DNA from: Pseudooceanicola algae
GTDB taxonomy: Bacteria > Pseudomonadota > Alphaproteobacteria > Rhodobacterales > Rhodobacteraceae
Length of the DNA: 64,000 nt
NCBI RefSeq assembly: GCF_003590145.2
Contig: NZ_CP060436.1
Location: 2,547,001 to 2,611,000 of the forward strand
Direction of reading: 5' to 3'
Shown one piece after another: positions 16,976 through 25,697 of the stretch; the first letter of the stretch is position 1, and every line of letters starts with the position of its first letter. A program made the translations under genes and the position numbers. The notes beneath the pieces were generated by a model. The model was not told the origin of the DNA, did not search any database, and saw nothing but the letters and a program-made list of their open reading frames with translations.

Positions 16976-17839
16976 TCAGATCGCGGTCTTCAGGCTTTCC
17001 TCGAGATAGATCTCGCGCAGCCGCGCGGCTACGGGACCGGGCTTGCCATCCCCCAGCGAGGCGCCATCGATCTCGACCACCGGCATGACGAAGGCCGAAG
17101 CCGAGGTGATGAAGGCCTCATCGGCCTGCATGGCTTCCTCGATGGTGAAATTGCGTTCCTCGACCTCCATCTGGGCCTCTGCGGCAAAGCGCAACACGGC
17201 AGCCCGGGTGATCCCGTGCAGGATGTCGGTGGACAGTTCGCGGGTGATGATCTTGCCGCCCTTGACGATATAGGCGTTGTTGCTGGTGCCTTCGGTGACG
17301 AAACCGTCCTCGATCATCCAGGCGTCATCGCAGCCGGCCTTCTTGGCCATCATCTTGCCCATCGACGGGTACAGGAGCTGCACCGTCTTGATGTCGCGGC
17401 GATGCCAGCGGACGTCGGGGATCGAGATCACCTTCATGCCGACCTTCGCCGCCGGGCTGTCGGCCAGTCCAGGCTTGTTCTGGGTAAACAGAACGATGGT
17501 CGATGGTGTGGTCGCGGGATCGGGGAAGGCGAAATCACGGTCCTCCGGCGCGCCACGTGTAATCTGCAGATAGACCAGCCCATCGGTGATGCCGTTCTTT
17601 TCGACCAACTGGCGGTGGATCTCCAGCAGTTCCTCGCTGGTGACGGGCGCGGCCATGTCCAGCTCTCCCAGCGACCGTTCCAGCCGCTTGGCGTGACCGG
17701 CGAAATCGATCAGCTTGCCGCCCAGCACGCTGGTCACCTCGTAAACCCCATCGGCCATCAGGAAGCCGCGATCAAAGATCGACACCTTTGCCTCGGTCTC
17801 GGGAAGGTAGTCGCCATTCACATAGACGGTACGGGTCAT
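16976..17839 (-). CDS. dat: D-amino-acid transaminase (PLP fold type IV)
   Basis: 287 residues. It starts MTRTVYVNGDYLPE, with FDRGFLMADGVYEVTSV near residue 22, the PLP lysine in RRDIKTVQLL (about K150) and EGTSNNAYIVKGGKI near 188, plus ITRAAVLRFAAE. These are the class IV aminotransferase motifs and the overall length of D-alanine/D-glutamate transaminases (EC 2.6.1.21). It interconverts D-amino acids and 2-oxo acids. AAGGA lies 8 nt upstream. It is third in a minus-strand unit after dgcN and dgcA, which fits a role in D-glutamate use. A branched-chain or 4-amino-4-deoxychorismate lyase role is less likely. Confidence 0.88.
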   Translation of the reverse strand: MTRTVYVNGDYLPETEAKVSIFDRGFLMADGVYEVTSVLGGKLIDFAGHAKRLERSLGELDMAAPVTSEELLEIHRQLVEKNGITDGLVYLQITRGAPEDRDFAFPDPATTPSTIVLFTQNKPGLADSPAAKVGMKVISIPDVRWHRRDIKTVQLLYPSMGKMMAKKAGCDDAWMIEDGFVTEGTSNNAYIVKGGKIITRELSTDILHGITRAAVLRFAAEAQMEVEERNFTIEEAMQADEAFITSASAFVMPVVEIDGASLGDGKPGPVAARLREIYLEESLKTAI

Positions 17840-17873
17840 TTCATGTCCTTTTCAGTGAGGCATCAGGCCTCGG

Positions 17874-18839
17874 TCAGCCCCAGAGTGCGCGATCCGAGGG
17901 ATGCACCCCCGCATCATCATATTGCAAGGGGCAAGCCCGGTCCGACGCCAGCAACAGCGGGCCATCCAGATCGGTCACCATTGCCCCCTGCGCCAGCAGG
18001 ACCGCCGGCGCCATGGCCAGCGATGACCCCACCATGCAGCCGACCATGACGTCATACCCTTCGGCCAGCGCGGCGCGGCGCAACTCAAGCGCCTCGGTCA
18101 GCCCGCCGGTCTTGTCGAGCTTGATGTTCACCACATCGTACTTGCCCTTCAGACCGGGCAGGCTGTGACGATCATGGCAGCTTTCATCGGCGCAGACGGG
18201 CACCGGGCGATCCATGCCGATCAGACCCTCGTCCAGCCCTGCGGGCAGCGGCTGTTCGACCAGCGCCACGCCAAGACGCAGCAGATGGGGCGACAGATCC
18301 GCGTAGACCTCCGGCGACCAGCCTTCATTGGCATCAATGATGATCTTCGATGTCGGCGCACCGCGTCGCACGGCCTCGAGCCGGGGCATGTCGTCCGGCG
18401 TGCCGAGCTTGATCTTCAGCAGCGGCCGCCAGGCGTGTTTCTCGGCCTGGGCCTGCATCGCAGCGGGCTCATCAAGGGACAGGGTATAGGCCGTGACCTC
18501 GGGCTTGGGCGCCGGCAGCCCGGCCAGTTCCCAGACCCGCTTGCCGGCCTTCTTCGACTCAAGATCCCAAAGCGCGCAATCCAGCGCATTCCGCGCCGCG
18601 CCCGGTTCCATCAGATCCTGAAGCCCCTTGCGGGTAATGTCATGGGGCAGCGCGGCAATCTCGGCCTCGACCGAGGCCAGCGTCTCGTCATAGCGCGCAT
18701 AGGGCACGCATTCGCCGCGTCCCACGTGGTCGCCATCGCTTAGCGTGACCGTCAGCACCTCTGCCTCGGTCCGCGCGCCCCGGCTGATCCGGAACACCTG
18801 CGCCAGCGGAAAGACATCGCGTGTCACCTCGATCTTCAT
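17874..18839 (-). CDS. dgcA: Enolase-superfamily epimerase, probable N-acetyl-D-glutamate racemase DgcA
   Basis: 321 residues. It has a capping domain followed by the enolase-superfamily barrel, with the catalytic lysine in LLKIKLG (about K143-K145), metal ligands in IIIDANEGW (D), LVEQPLP (E) and PVCADESCHD (D), and the second lysine in VVNIKLDKTGG. This is the dipeptide epimerase/muconate lactonizing subgroup. Next to a DUF1611/DgcN gene the likely role is racemisation of N-acetyl-D-glutamate to the L form in the D-glutamate catabolic route described in marine bacteria; L-Ala-D/L-Glu epimerase is the alternative. AAGGAG lies 7 nt upstream of the ATG. Confidence 0.85.
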   Translation of the reverse strand: MKIEVTRDVFPLAQVFRISRGARTEAEVLTVTLSDGDHVGRGECVPYARYDETLASVEAEIAALPHDITRKGLQDLMEPGAARNALDCALWDLESKKAGKRVWELAGLPAPKPEVTAYTLSLDEPAAMQAQAEKHAWRPLLKIKLGTPDDMPRLEAVRRGAPTSKIIIDANEGWSPEVYADLSPHLLRLGVALVEQPLPAGLDEGLIGMDRPVPVCADESCHDRHSLPGLKGKYDVVNIKLDKTGGLTEALELRRAALAEGYDVMVGCMVGSSLAMAPAVLLAQGAMVTDLDGPLLLASDRACPLQYDDAGVHPSDRALWG

Positions 18840-18874
18840 GAGGTCGCTCCTTCATTCATCCTGTCGGAAATACT

Positions 18875-18909
18875 CCCGCCGGAGGCCGTGCAAGGCCACT
18901 ACCGGCGGG
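18875..18909 (-). other. Intercistronic hairpin between dgcN and dgcA
   Basis: CCCGCCGG (18875-18882) and CCGGCGGG (18902-18909) are exact inverted repeats in the 85-bp dgcN-dgcA gap. With no T-tract on the minus strand it may be an mRNA-processing or partial-termination element that unbalances the two genes. Confidence 0.45.
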
Positions 18910-18924
18910 ACATGGGATCAATGC

Positions 18925-19944
18925 TCAGCCGAGCGCGACCAGCGCATCCACCAGGCTTTCGGCGCCATAGCGATAGGGGTCCGTGGCCGGCATCCCCATC
19001 TCTTCCTCGACCTTGGCGAGGTAGGCCTTGGCAGTTTCCTCGTCCATGTGCTGGGTGTTGACGGAAACCCCGACGACCTTGACGCCCGGATTGACCACCT
19101 GGGCCAACCGCAGCGCAATATCCTGCACGTCCTGCAGCGAGGGCAGCGTGTAATCCGGCAGGCCGCGCATGTGCTCGCGGGTCGGTTCGTGGCAAATCAC
19201 CAGCGCATCGGGCTGACCGCCATGAACCAGCGCCATGGTGACGCCGGAATAGGAGGCATGGAACAGCGACCCCTGCCCTTCGATCATGTCCCAGTGGTCA
19301 TCATCATTGTCCGGCGTCAGGTATTCCACCGATCCGGCCATGAAATCCGCGATCACGGCGTCCAGCGGCACACCATCGCCGGTGATCAGGATACCGGTCT
19401 GCCCGGTGGCCCGGAACGACGATTTCAGCCCACGGGCCTTCATTTCGCGGTCCATGCACAGCGCGGTGTACATCTTGCCGACCGAACAATCGGTTCCCAC
19501 GGCCAGGCATCGTTTGCCGGTCCGTTTCACGCCGTTGGCGATGGGATATTGCACCGACGGGATACGCACGTCGTGCAGCGTGCGCCCGGTCGCCTCGGCC
19601 ACGGCCTTCAGATCGGCTTCGTTACGCAGCAGGTTATGCAGGCCCGAAGCAATGTCGAAGCCTTCTTCCAGCGCCGCGATCAGGACCTTCTTCCACGCCG
19701 GAGAAATCACGCCGCCCCGGTTCGCAACACCGATGACCAGCGTCTTGGCACCGGCCGCCTTGGCCTCGGCCAGGGTCATGTCCTGCAGCTTCATGTCGGC
19801 CTTGCAGCCTTCCATGCGGAACTGGCCGACGCAATTGTCCGGACGCCAGTCCTTGATGCCCTGGGCCACCTTGGCCGCCAGCGGGTCCGGCGCATCGCCG
19901 AGGAAAAGCAGATAAGGGGTCTCGATCATGCCGGTGCACTCCAT
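18925..19944 (-). CDS. dgcN: DUF1611 family protein, D-glutamate N-acetyltransferase DgcN
   Basis: 339 residues. It has the DUF1611 layout: an N-terminal Rossmann-like part (TPYLLFLGDAPDPLAAKVAQG, then TLVIGVANRGGVISPAW) and a P-loop-like part with RCLAVGTDCSVGKMYTALCM (around residue 165) and FRATGQTGILITGDGVPLDA. DgcN acetylates D-glutamate in the pathway DgcN then DgcA described for marine proteobacteria. The GTDCSVGKM stretch resembles a nucleotide-binding loop. Start 19944 has AAGGA 9 nt upstream, while most homologues I recall begin at the later ATG (19929, MIETPYLL). It is the first gene of a unit with dgcA and dat. Confidence 0.87.
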   Translation of the reverse strand: MECTGMIETPYLLFLGDAPDPLAAKVAQGIKDWRPDNCVGQFRMEGCKADMKLQDMTLAEAKAAGAKTLVIGVANRGGVISPAWKKVLIAALEEGFDIASGLHNLLRNEADLKAVAEATGRTLHDVRIPSVQYPIANGVKRTGKRCLAVGTDCSVGKMYTALCMDREMKARGLKSSFRATGQTGILITGDGVPLDAVIADFMAGSVEYLTPDNDDDHWDMIEGQGSLFHASYSGVTMALVHGGQPDALVICHEPTREHMRGLPDYTLPSLQDVQDIALRLAQVVNPGVKVVGVSVNTQHMDEETAKAYLAKVEEEMGMPATDPYRYGAESLVDALVALG

Positions 19945-19985
19945 GAATGGTTTTCCTTACGATGCACCGGCAGCGCATCAATTTG

Positions 19986-20032
19986 TTTGCAAATTACGCG
20001 CGCCAACGTCGAATTGGGGGAGGTTTTGCGAA
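19986..20032. promoter_or_regulatory. TTTGC(A/G)AA boxes between dgcN and mclA
   Basis: TTTGCAAA (19986-19993) and TTTGCGAA (20025-20032) lie 39 bp apart in the divergent dgcN/mclA promoter region, in an AT-richer stretch. Boxes of this type are bound by RamB-like regulators of acetate assimilation in other bacteria; the assignment here is inference. Confidence 0.35.
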
Positions 20033-20172
20033 CTTTTACCCCCGAGACAGAAGATTCTGCCATGCTGGCGGGCAGCCATGCTGCAGCGCAAAATAGACTT
20101 GCCTATCGTTACGCAATTTAATACCAACAAAACAACCAACGGCGCAATTAAGTTTCCCCACGGAGAAGCCGC

Positions 20173-21132
20173 ATGTCCTTCCAGATCCAACCGACGCCCC
20201 CGGCCCGCCCAAACCGCTGTCAGCTGTTCGGACCCGGCTCGAACCCAAAGCTGTTTCCCAAAATGGCGGGATCACAGGCGGATGTGATCAACCTCGACCT
20301 GGAGGATTCGGTCAGCCCGAACGACAAGGAAGCCGCCCGCGCCAATGTCATCGCCGCGATTGGGGATCAGGGATGGGGCGGCAAGACCCTGTCGGTGCGA
20401 ATCAACGGTCTGGATACGCCCTGGTGGTACCGCGACGTCGTGGACCTTCTGGAGCATTGTGCCGACCGGCTCGATCAGATCATGATTCCCAAGGTCGGCT
20501 GCGCGGCGGATATCTATGCTGTCGACGCGCTTGTCTCTGCCATCGAGGCTGCAAAGGGACGCGGCAAGCGGATTGGCTTCGAGGTCATCATCGAAAGCGC
20601 CGCGGGCCTTTCCCATGTCGAGGAAATCGCCGCCGCCTCGCCCCGGATGCAGGCCATGAGCCTGGGCGCAGCGGACTTCGCGGCCTCCATGGGTATGCAG
20701 ACGACCGGAATCGGTGGCACCCAGGAAGACTACTACATGTTGCGGGAGGGCCAGAAATACTGGCCAGATCCATGGCATTGGGCCCAAGCCGCCATCGTCG
20801 CCGCCTGCCGGACCCACGGGCTTTTGCCGGTCGATGGGCCCTTTGGGGACTTCTCGGACGACGAGGGCTATCGGGCGCAGGCGTATCGTTCGGCGGTGCT
20901 CGGCATGGTCGGCAAATGGGCCATCCACCCCCGCCAGATCGCCCTCGCGAACGAGGTCTTCACCCCCTCCGCGGAAAAGGTCGCAGAGGCAGAAGCAATT
21001 CTTGCCGCAATGCAAGAGGCCCAGACCAAAGGAGCGGGCGCGACGGTCTATAAAGGAAGACTTGTTGACATAGCGTCCATAAAGCAGGCACAAGTAATCG
21101 TGAGACAGGCCGAGCTTATCGCCGCGGGGTAA
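20173..21132 (+). CDS. mclA: L-malyl-CoA / beta-methylmalyl-CoA lyase
   Basis: 319 residues, from the CitE/HpcH-HpaI aldolase superfamily. It contains RPNRCQLFGPGSNPKLFPKM, DVINLDLEDSVSPNDK with the metal-binding acidic residues, LSVRINGLDTPWWYRDVVDL, and MSLGAADFAASMGMQTTGIG. These closely match the Rhodobacter Mcl1 enzyme in my memory. It cleaves beta-methylmalyl-CoA to propionyl-CoA and glyoxylate and forms or cleaves L-malyl-CoA, central to the ethylmalonyl-CoA pathway for acetate assimilation. GGAGAAG lies 6 nt before the ATG. It is monocistronic, with a strong terminator. Candidate TTTGCRAA boxes lie upstream. Confidence 0.95.
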   Translation: MSFQIQPTPPARPNRCQLFGPGSNPKLFPKMAGSQADVINLDLEDSVSPNDKEAARANVIAAIGDQGWGGKTLSVRINGLDTPWWYRDVVDLLEHCADRLDQIMIPKVGCAADIYAVDALVSAIEAAKGRGKRIGFEVIIESAAGLSHVEEIAAASPRMQAMSLGAADFAASMGMQTTGIGGTQEDYYMLREGQKYWPDPWHWAQAAIVAACRTHGLLPVDGPFGDFSDDEGYRAQAYRSAVLGMVGKWAIHPRQIALANEVFTPSAEKVAEAEAILAAMQEAQTKGAGATVYKGRLVDIASIKQAQVIVRQAELIAAG

Positions 21133-21153
21133 CCCAGCAGGCCGGTTCGGCAA

Positions 21154-21189
21154 AGCGCCCGCGTGAGGAGGACTCGCGGGCGCTTTTTT
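21154..21189 (+). terminator. Rho-independent terminator of mclA
   Basis: AGCGCCCGCG (21154-21163) and CGCGGGCGCT (21175-21184) form a perfect 10-bp stem followed by a run of T residues. Confidence 0.9.
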
Positions 21190-21453
21190 GATTCTGCAAA
21201 CCCATTTCAGTTTCCGTCATGCGGCCCTGTCCCGACCCGACCGCAAGGCAGGTCCGGGCGCGTGTTCGCGCCGCCCCTCGCCGCCAAGCCCCCGCTGTCG
21301 GTGCGAAACCCGCCCAAGTGGCGAAGCCCTGCCGAAGCCCTTGGCAATGGGTCGCAAACACGCCAGTTTGCCTGCAAGACATGCCTGTCGGGTCCATAAC
21401 GGCACCGCAGGCCCCAATATCTGACCCCTCGTGACCCGGAGACCTGCCCCGTC

Positions 21454-22047
21454 ATGCGCCTTTTCCAGACATCCCTGCCCGCCGCCCGCAAACTTGCCCC
21501 CAAGTGGGCCCCGTACCTGGCCGTCGCCCTGAGCCTTGCCGCCCCCCTGCCCGCCCTGGCGCAATCGGTGGTCGAAAACGACCAGGCCAAGGTGTTCAAT
21601 GAACGTTGGATGCAAAGCAAGGCGCCCGACAAGGCCGGCCTGCTGATGTACCTGACCCCGGAACGCGCAGTCGCCGGCGAATATTTCTCGATTCGCTGCG
21701 AAGAGGGCGGGGGGCGGTCCGTGCGGGTGTCCTTCGCTGAAAAGCTGCCCTCGACCGACGGCAAGGTGCCCCGCAGCGACAAGCCCTATGCGTCCCAGAT
21801 GCTGGTCGCCGTGGACGGTAACCAGGGCGGCTATGCGCTGGAATATACCGGCCCTGTCGAGGACCCCCAGATCCACAAGGGCACTTTCCACAGCTACCGT
21901 GTGCAATTCCCAAGCCCGCAGGCGATGACCGATTTCCTGACCGCCCTGCAACGCGGGCAGGAGCTGACGATTCTCGGCCAGTCGCTGCCGGTAGACCTGA
22001 CCGGAGCGGGCAAGGCGATCACCGAACAGGCGGCGTATTGCGGTTAA
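21454..22047 (+). CDS. Hypothetical secreted protein
   Basis: 197 residues with a long signal peptide (LAVALSLAAPLPALA, cleavage likely before QSVVEND around residue 37). The mature part is beta-rich, with one cysteine in FSIRCEEGGG and a C-terminal AAYCG, perhaps forming one disulfide. I do not recognise a family. The ribosome-binding site is weak (GGAG about 13 nt upstream). It is convergent with an Lrp-type gene, only 6 nt apart. Codon use is ordinary for the genome. A periplasmic or outer-surface location is inferred from the signal peptide only. Confidence 0.7.
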   Translation: MRLFQTSLPAARKLAPKWAPYLAVALSLAAPLPALAQSVVENDQAKVFNERWMQSKAPDKAGLLMYLTPERAVAGEYFSIRCEEGGGRSVRVSFAEKLPSTDGKVPRSDKPYASQMLVAVDGNQGGYALEYTGPVEDPQIHKGTFHSYRVQFPSPQAMTDFLTALQRGQELTILGQSLPVDLTGAGKAITEQAAYCG

Positions 22048-22053
22048 TCCCGG

Positions 22054-22506
22054 CTAGGCTCGCTCATCCTTGGGCGAGCCCATGACGACATATGTCGTCA
22101 GGGCGTTGACCTGCGGCAGGGTGCCCAGCACATCGGTGTGAAAGCGCTTGTAACTGCCCAGGTCCGCCGTCTCGATCCGCAGCAGGTATTCCCGTGTCCC
22201 GGTGATATTATGGCATTCGCGCACCTCGGGGGCGTGAGCCATGGCGCGCTCGAACCCTTCCTGCGCCGCCTTGGTATGTTCACTGAGCCCGACCGAGACA
22301 TAGGCCAGAAACCCCTGCCCCATCGCCTCGGCGCTGGTGACGGCCCGGTAGCCAAGGATCACCCCGCCGCGTTCAAGGTCCTGCACCCGGCGCAGGCAAG
22401 CCGAAGGCGACAGGCCGACGCGCTCCGCCAGCTCGAGATTCGAGATCCGGCCATTGCGGGAAAGCTCACGCAATATCCTGCGGTTTATGTCGTCAATCTT
22501 CGTCAT
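22054..22506 (-). CDS. Lrp/AsnC family regulator, divergent from LysE-type exporter
   Basis: 150 residues from ATG 22506. The winged helix-turn-helix (KIDDINRRILRELSRNGRISNLELAERVGLSPSACLRRVQDLERGGVI) is followed by the RAM domain (LAYVSVGLSEHTKAAQ, then VRECHNITGTREYLLRIE). The ASpA-type recognition helix SPSACLRRV is typical of Lrp proteins. It faces a LysE-family exporter gene with starts 95 bp apart, the usual arrangement in which an Lrp sensor induces export of excess amino acid. The longer upstream frame lacks family character, so I used MTKIDD as start. Confidence 0.92.
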   Translation of the reverse strand: MTKIDDINRRILRELSRNGRISNLELAERVGLSPSACLRRVQDLERGGVILGYRAVTSAEAMGQGFLAYVSVGLSEHTKAAQEGFERAMAHAPEVRECHNITGTREYLLRIETADLGSYKRFHTDVLGTLPQVNALTTYVVMGSPKDERA

Positions 22507-22601
22507 AGATTGTGAAAATAGCACCAGTTCCCGCGCGATCGCAACAACTGGCCACGAAAACAGACATATCATTGCCATACTCTGAACCGACAGGCCCCTC
22601 C

Positions 22602-23201
22602 ATGCCCCTTTCCGTCCTCGGCGCGATCTTCGCGTTCTGCTTCGTCTCCACGGTCACCCCCGGACCGAACAACCTGATGGTCATGGCCTCGGGCGCGAAC
22701 TACGGCTATCGGCGCACCCTGCCGCATATGCTGGGCGTCGCGGTCGGCTTTTCGCTGATGGTGCTGCTGGTCGGTCTGGGCCTGATGCAATTGTTCGACC
22801 GCTTTGCAATGCTGCGCGACATCCTGACCGTCGCCTGCGTGATCTACCTGCTTTACCTCGCCTGGAAGGTCGCCCACGCCACCCCACCGCAAGGCGGGGC
22901 CGAGGATGGCGCGCGGCCCATGGGATTCTTTCAGGCGGCCGCCTTCCAGTGGGTGAACCCCAAGGCCTGGACCATGGCCCTGAGCGCGATCACCCTTTTC
23001 GCGCCCGAACGGAACCTCCTCGGGGTCACCTTGATCGCCCTGTGTTTCGGACTGGTCTGCATGCCGGCGCTCAGCCTCTGGACCCTGCTCGGCCAGCAGG
23101 TGCAGCGATGGCTGGGCAACCCGGCGCGGCTGCGCATCTTCAACTGGACGATGGCCGTGCTTCTGGTCGCCTCGCTGGCGCCGGTGCTGATCCCGCACTA
23201 A
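22602..23201 (+). CDS. LysE/RhtB family amino-acid exporter
   Basis: 199 residues with about six membrane helices. It has the family start MPLSVLGAIFAFCFVSTVTP, then GPNNLMVMASGANYGYRRTLPHMLGVAVGFSLM, and FQAAAFQWVNPKAWTMALSAI in the middle. The early TPGPNN motif and the WVNPKAW motif are diagnostic of LysE/RhtB translocators, which export amino acids or their analogues using the proton gradient. I placed the start at ATG 22602 because the upstream extension lacks family similarity. Control by the divergent Lrp-type gene is likely. Confidence 0.93.
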   Translation: MPLSVLGAIFAFCFVSTVTPGPNNLMVMASGANYGYRRTLPHMLGVAVGFSLMVLLVGLGLMQLFDRFAMLRDILTVACVIYLLYLAWKVAHATPPQGGAEDGARPMGFFQAAAFQWVNPKAWTMALSAITLFAPERNLLGVTLIALCFGLVCMPALSLWTLLGQQVQRWLGNPARLRIFNWTMAVLLVASLAPVLIPH

Positions 23202-23207
23202 GGCGGA

Positions 23208-23690
23208 TCAGGTTGCTGTCAACGGCAGAAAGATCTCGGTCCGCAGATCGCCAGGCGCCGTGTCGAGCGGCGAATTCAGGTAGACCTCGTAGGATGGCGC
23301 GCTGTCCGGCGCTCGTCCCGAGGCCGGCAGCCATGTACCGTAAAGATATTGATAGGCGGCAGGCAGACCCGAATAGGACCCGCTGAACGCCAGCACGGCG
23401 GCGTCTCCGGCGGGCATCTCGCGGATCTCCAACACGTCGGGCAGCGGGATATCCTCGGTCAATTCGTAGGCCGCAAAGGATCGCAGGTCATCTTCGGCCA
23501 CCACCGAGGGATCATCGTAAAAGATCCCGACCATCGCCCCGGCCGAGCCGAAAAGCTGCCCCGCGGCAAAGATTTCCGACAGGCGGGTGAAGGCCTTGTT
23601 GATGGTGACATAGCTGCCGCGATGGGCAACCCCCACAAGGCGCCGGGCCGGAGCGAAGGCGATCGTGACGGGATATTCATCAGATGACAT
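23208..23690 (-). CDS. Stand-alone GyrI-like (SBMC) small-molecule-binding protein
   Basis: 160 residues. Motifs include the start region VTIAFAPARRLVGVAHRGSY and IFYDDPSVVAEDDLRSFAAY, then YLYGTWLPASGRAPDSAPSYEVYLN, which is the GyrI-like or AraC effector-binding fold. The usual N-terminal AraC DNA-binding domain is absent, so it resembles SbmC/GyrI, a stand-alone small-molecule or gyrase-interacting module. The ligand is unknown. It is convergent with the LysE gene (6 nt apart) and divergent from accA. Confidence 0.85.
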   Translation of the reverse strand: MSSDEYPVTIAFAPARRLVGVAHRGSYVTINKAFTRLSEIFAAGQLFGSAGAMVGIFYDDPSVVAEDDLRSFAAYELTEDIPLPDVLEIREMPAGDAAVLAFSGSYSGLPAAYQYLYGTWLPASGRAPDSAPSYEVYLNSPLDTAPGDLRTEIFLPLTAT

Positions 23691-23864
23691 GGCAAGGATA
23701 TCCTTTCCGGGGGCGCAGAGCCGTTATGACGGTCAGTCGGTCCGCCCCATCAGGCTCCGGGGTCTTTCCGTCAGGATACCATGACCCGAGGCGGCAAATC
23801 TTGCCTTATTGCATGTTTTGCCCGTCACCTTCATATAACGTGTTGACCGTAGCGGGAGCCCCAG

Positions 23865-24827
23865 ATGACCAATTATCTCGATTTCGAACGTCCCCTGGCC
23901 GAGATTGAAGGCAAGGCCGAGGAACTGCGGGCCATGGCCCGCCAGAACGAGGAAATGGATATCGAATCCGAGGCAGCCGCCCTCGACAAGAAGGCGGCGG
24001 AGATGCTGAAGGATCTCTATGCCAAGCTGACGCCCTGGCGCAAATGCCAGGTCGCGCGGCACCCCGACCGCCCCCATTGCAAGGATTACATCGAGGCGCT
24101 GTTTTCCGAATACACCCCGCTGGCCGGGGACCGGAACTTTGCCGACGATCACGCGGTCATGGGCGGGCTGGCCCGGCTGGGCGACCGCCCGGTGATGGTG
24201 ATCGGCCATGAAAAGGGCAATGACACCAAGTCCCGGCTGGAACGCAATTTCGGCATGGCGCGCCCCGAAGGTTACCGCAAGGCGATCCGCCTGCTGGACA
24301 TGGCCGACCGCTTCAACCTGCCGGTCGTGACGCTGGTCGATACCGCCGGCGCCTATCCCGGCAAGGGCGCCGAGGAACGCGGCCAGTCCGAAGCCATCGC
24401 GCGCTCGACCGAGAAATGCCTGCAGATCGGCGTGCCGCTGATCAGCATCGTCATCGGCGAAGGCGGATCCGGCGGGGCCGTAGCCTTTGCCGCCGCCAAT
24501 CAGGTCGCCATGCTGGAACATTCGATCTATTCGGTGATCTCGCCCGAAGGCTGCGCCTCGATCCTGTGGAAGAACCCCGAAAAGATGCGCGAAGCCGCCG
24601 AAGCGATGCGCGTGACCGCCCAGGATCTGCACGGCCTAGGGGTGATCGACAAGATCATCCCCGAACCGACCGGCGGCGCACATCGCGCGCCCGTCGAAGC
24701 CATGGGGGGCGTTGCCCGCGCGCTGGAAACCATGCTGTCGGAGATGGACGGGAAAACCCGTGCCGAACTGATCGCCGCACGGCGGCAGAAGTTCCTCGAC
24801 ATCGGCTCGAAAGGGCTGGCGGCCTAA
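23865..24827 (+). CDS. accA: Acetyl-CoA carboxylase carboxyltransferase alpha subunit
   Basis: 320 residues. It starts [21 protein letters not shown] with a coiled N-terminal helix, then [47 protein letters not shown], the oxyanion motif [22 protein letters not shown], and [14 protein letters not shown]. It transfers carboxyl from biotin to acetyl-CoA together with AccD, the committed step of fatty-acid synthesis. GGAG lies 6 nt upstream. It is monocistronic, with a perfect palindromic terminator behind it that also serves the convergent permease gene. Confidence 0.98.
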   Translation: MTNYLDFERPLAEIEGKAEELRAMARQNEEMDIESEAAALDKKAAEMLKDLYAKLTPWRKCQVARHPDRPHCKDYIEALFSEYTPLAGDRNFADDHAVMGGLARLGDRPVMVIGHEKGNDTKSRLERNFGMARPEGYRKAIRLLDMADRFNLPVVTLVDTAGAYPGKGAEERGQSEAIARSTEKCLQIGVPLISIVIGEGGSGGAVAFAAANQVAMLEHSIYSVISPEGCASILWKNPEKMREAAEAMRVTAQDLHGLGVIDKIIPEPTGGAHRAPVEAMGGVARALETMLSEMDGKTRAELIAARRQKFLDIGSKGLAA

Positions 24828-24856
24828 GCGGGCTGCGGCGCTTCCGACACTGTACA

Positions 24857-24878
24857 AGGGCCGCCCATGGGCGGCCCT
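24857..24878. terminator. Perfect palindromic terminator between accA and the ABC operon
   Basis: GGGCCGCCC (24858-24866), a 2-nt AT centre, and GGGCGGCCC (24869-24877), flanked by A/T, make a perfect inverted repeat. It lies between the convergent accA and permease stop codons. Confidence 0.7.
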
Positions 24879-24890
24879 GTTTGTTCGCGA

Positions 24891-25697
24891 TCAATGTCCG
24901 ACCTTCGCCAGCACATCGGCCTTCAGGAACCGTTCGATCACCAGCATGAACCCGATCGAGGGCACCAGCAGAAGCAGTGCCGTGATCGAAGCGATCTGGT
25001 AGTTGCCCTCCATCGAAGCGGTATAAAGCAGCAGGGGCATGGTCGTGATGTCCGGCGTACCGACGAAGAACGTCCCGGTGAATTCATCGAGCGAGATCAG
25101 GAAGACAAAGATCGCGCTGGCCATGAGGCCAGGCAGGGCCAGAGGCAAGGTCACAGTGCGAAAGACCGTCCAGGCTGAAGCCCCCATGTTCTGCGCCGCT
25201 TCTTCCAACTGCCGGTCCACTGCGCCGAAGGCCGCCGCCGCGATCCAGACCGAAAACACCATGCCTTGCAACGCATGCACCAGAACGACGCCCAGAAAGG
25301 TTCCGTTCAGCCCGATGGTATAGAAGATCCGCGCGATGTTCATGTGCACGCCAAGCGCCGGGAAGGCCTGCGGCAGCAAGAAGATCAGCAGGAAAAGCAC
25401 GCGGAACGGCAGCCGCCCCCGGCCAAGGGCCAGCCCGGCCGGAATCGCGATGATCAGCGACACCCCCACCGTCATACCGGCTATGATCACCGAGTTTCCC
25501 AGCGACACCAGCGCATGGCCCTGGGGACGAAAGACCCGCTCCCAAAAGGCAAAGCCATAGGATTGAGGCAGTTTCGCAGGGAAATACCAGGTCTCGGCAA
25601 AGGCCCAGAGGATCATGTTCGAAATCGGCCCGAAGATCGCCAGCGCCAGCAGCGCCACCGCCATCCCGATCAGTGCAGATCGCATCAATCCCGGCAT
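24891..25697 (-). CDS. ABC transporter permease (iron/spermidine/thiamine-type, second subunit)
   Basis: 268 residues with about six membrane helices. The cytoplasmic EAA loop is visible as EEAAQNMGASAWTVFRTVTLPLALPGLMASA, typical of binding-protein-dependent permeases of the PotC/FbpB group. Start 25697 (MPGLMRSALIG) overlaps the upstream permease stop by 1 nt (TGATG), indicating translational coupling. It forms the membrane channel with the neighbouring permease. It is the last gene of the four-gene unit ATPase, binding protein, permease, permease. The substrate is not determined. Confidence 0.92.
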   Translation of the reverse strand: MPGLMRSALIGMAVALLALAIFGPISNMILWAFAETWYFPAKLPQSYGFAFWERVFRPQGHALVSLGNSVIIAGMTVGVSLIIAIPAGLALGRGRLPFRVLFLLIFLLPQAFPALGVHMNIARIFYTIGLNGTFLGVVLVHALQGMVFSVWIAAAAFGAVDRQLEEAAQNMGASAWTVFRTVTLPLALPGLMASAIFVFLISLDEFTGTFFVGTPDITTMPLLLYTASMEGNYQIASITALLLLVPSIGFMLVIERFLKADVLAKVGH

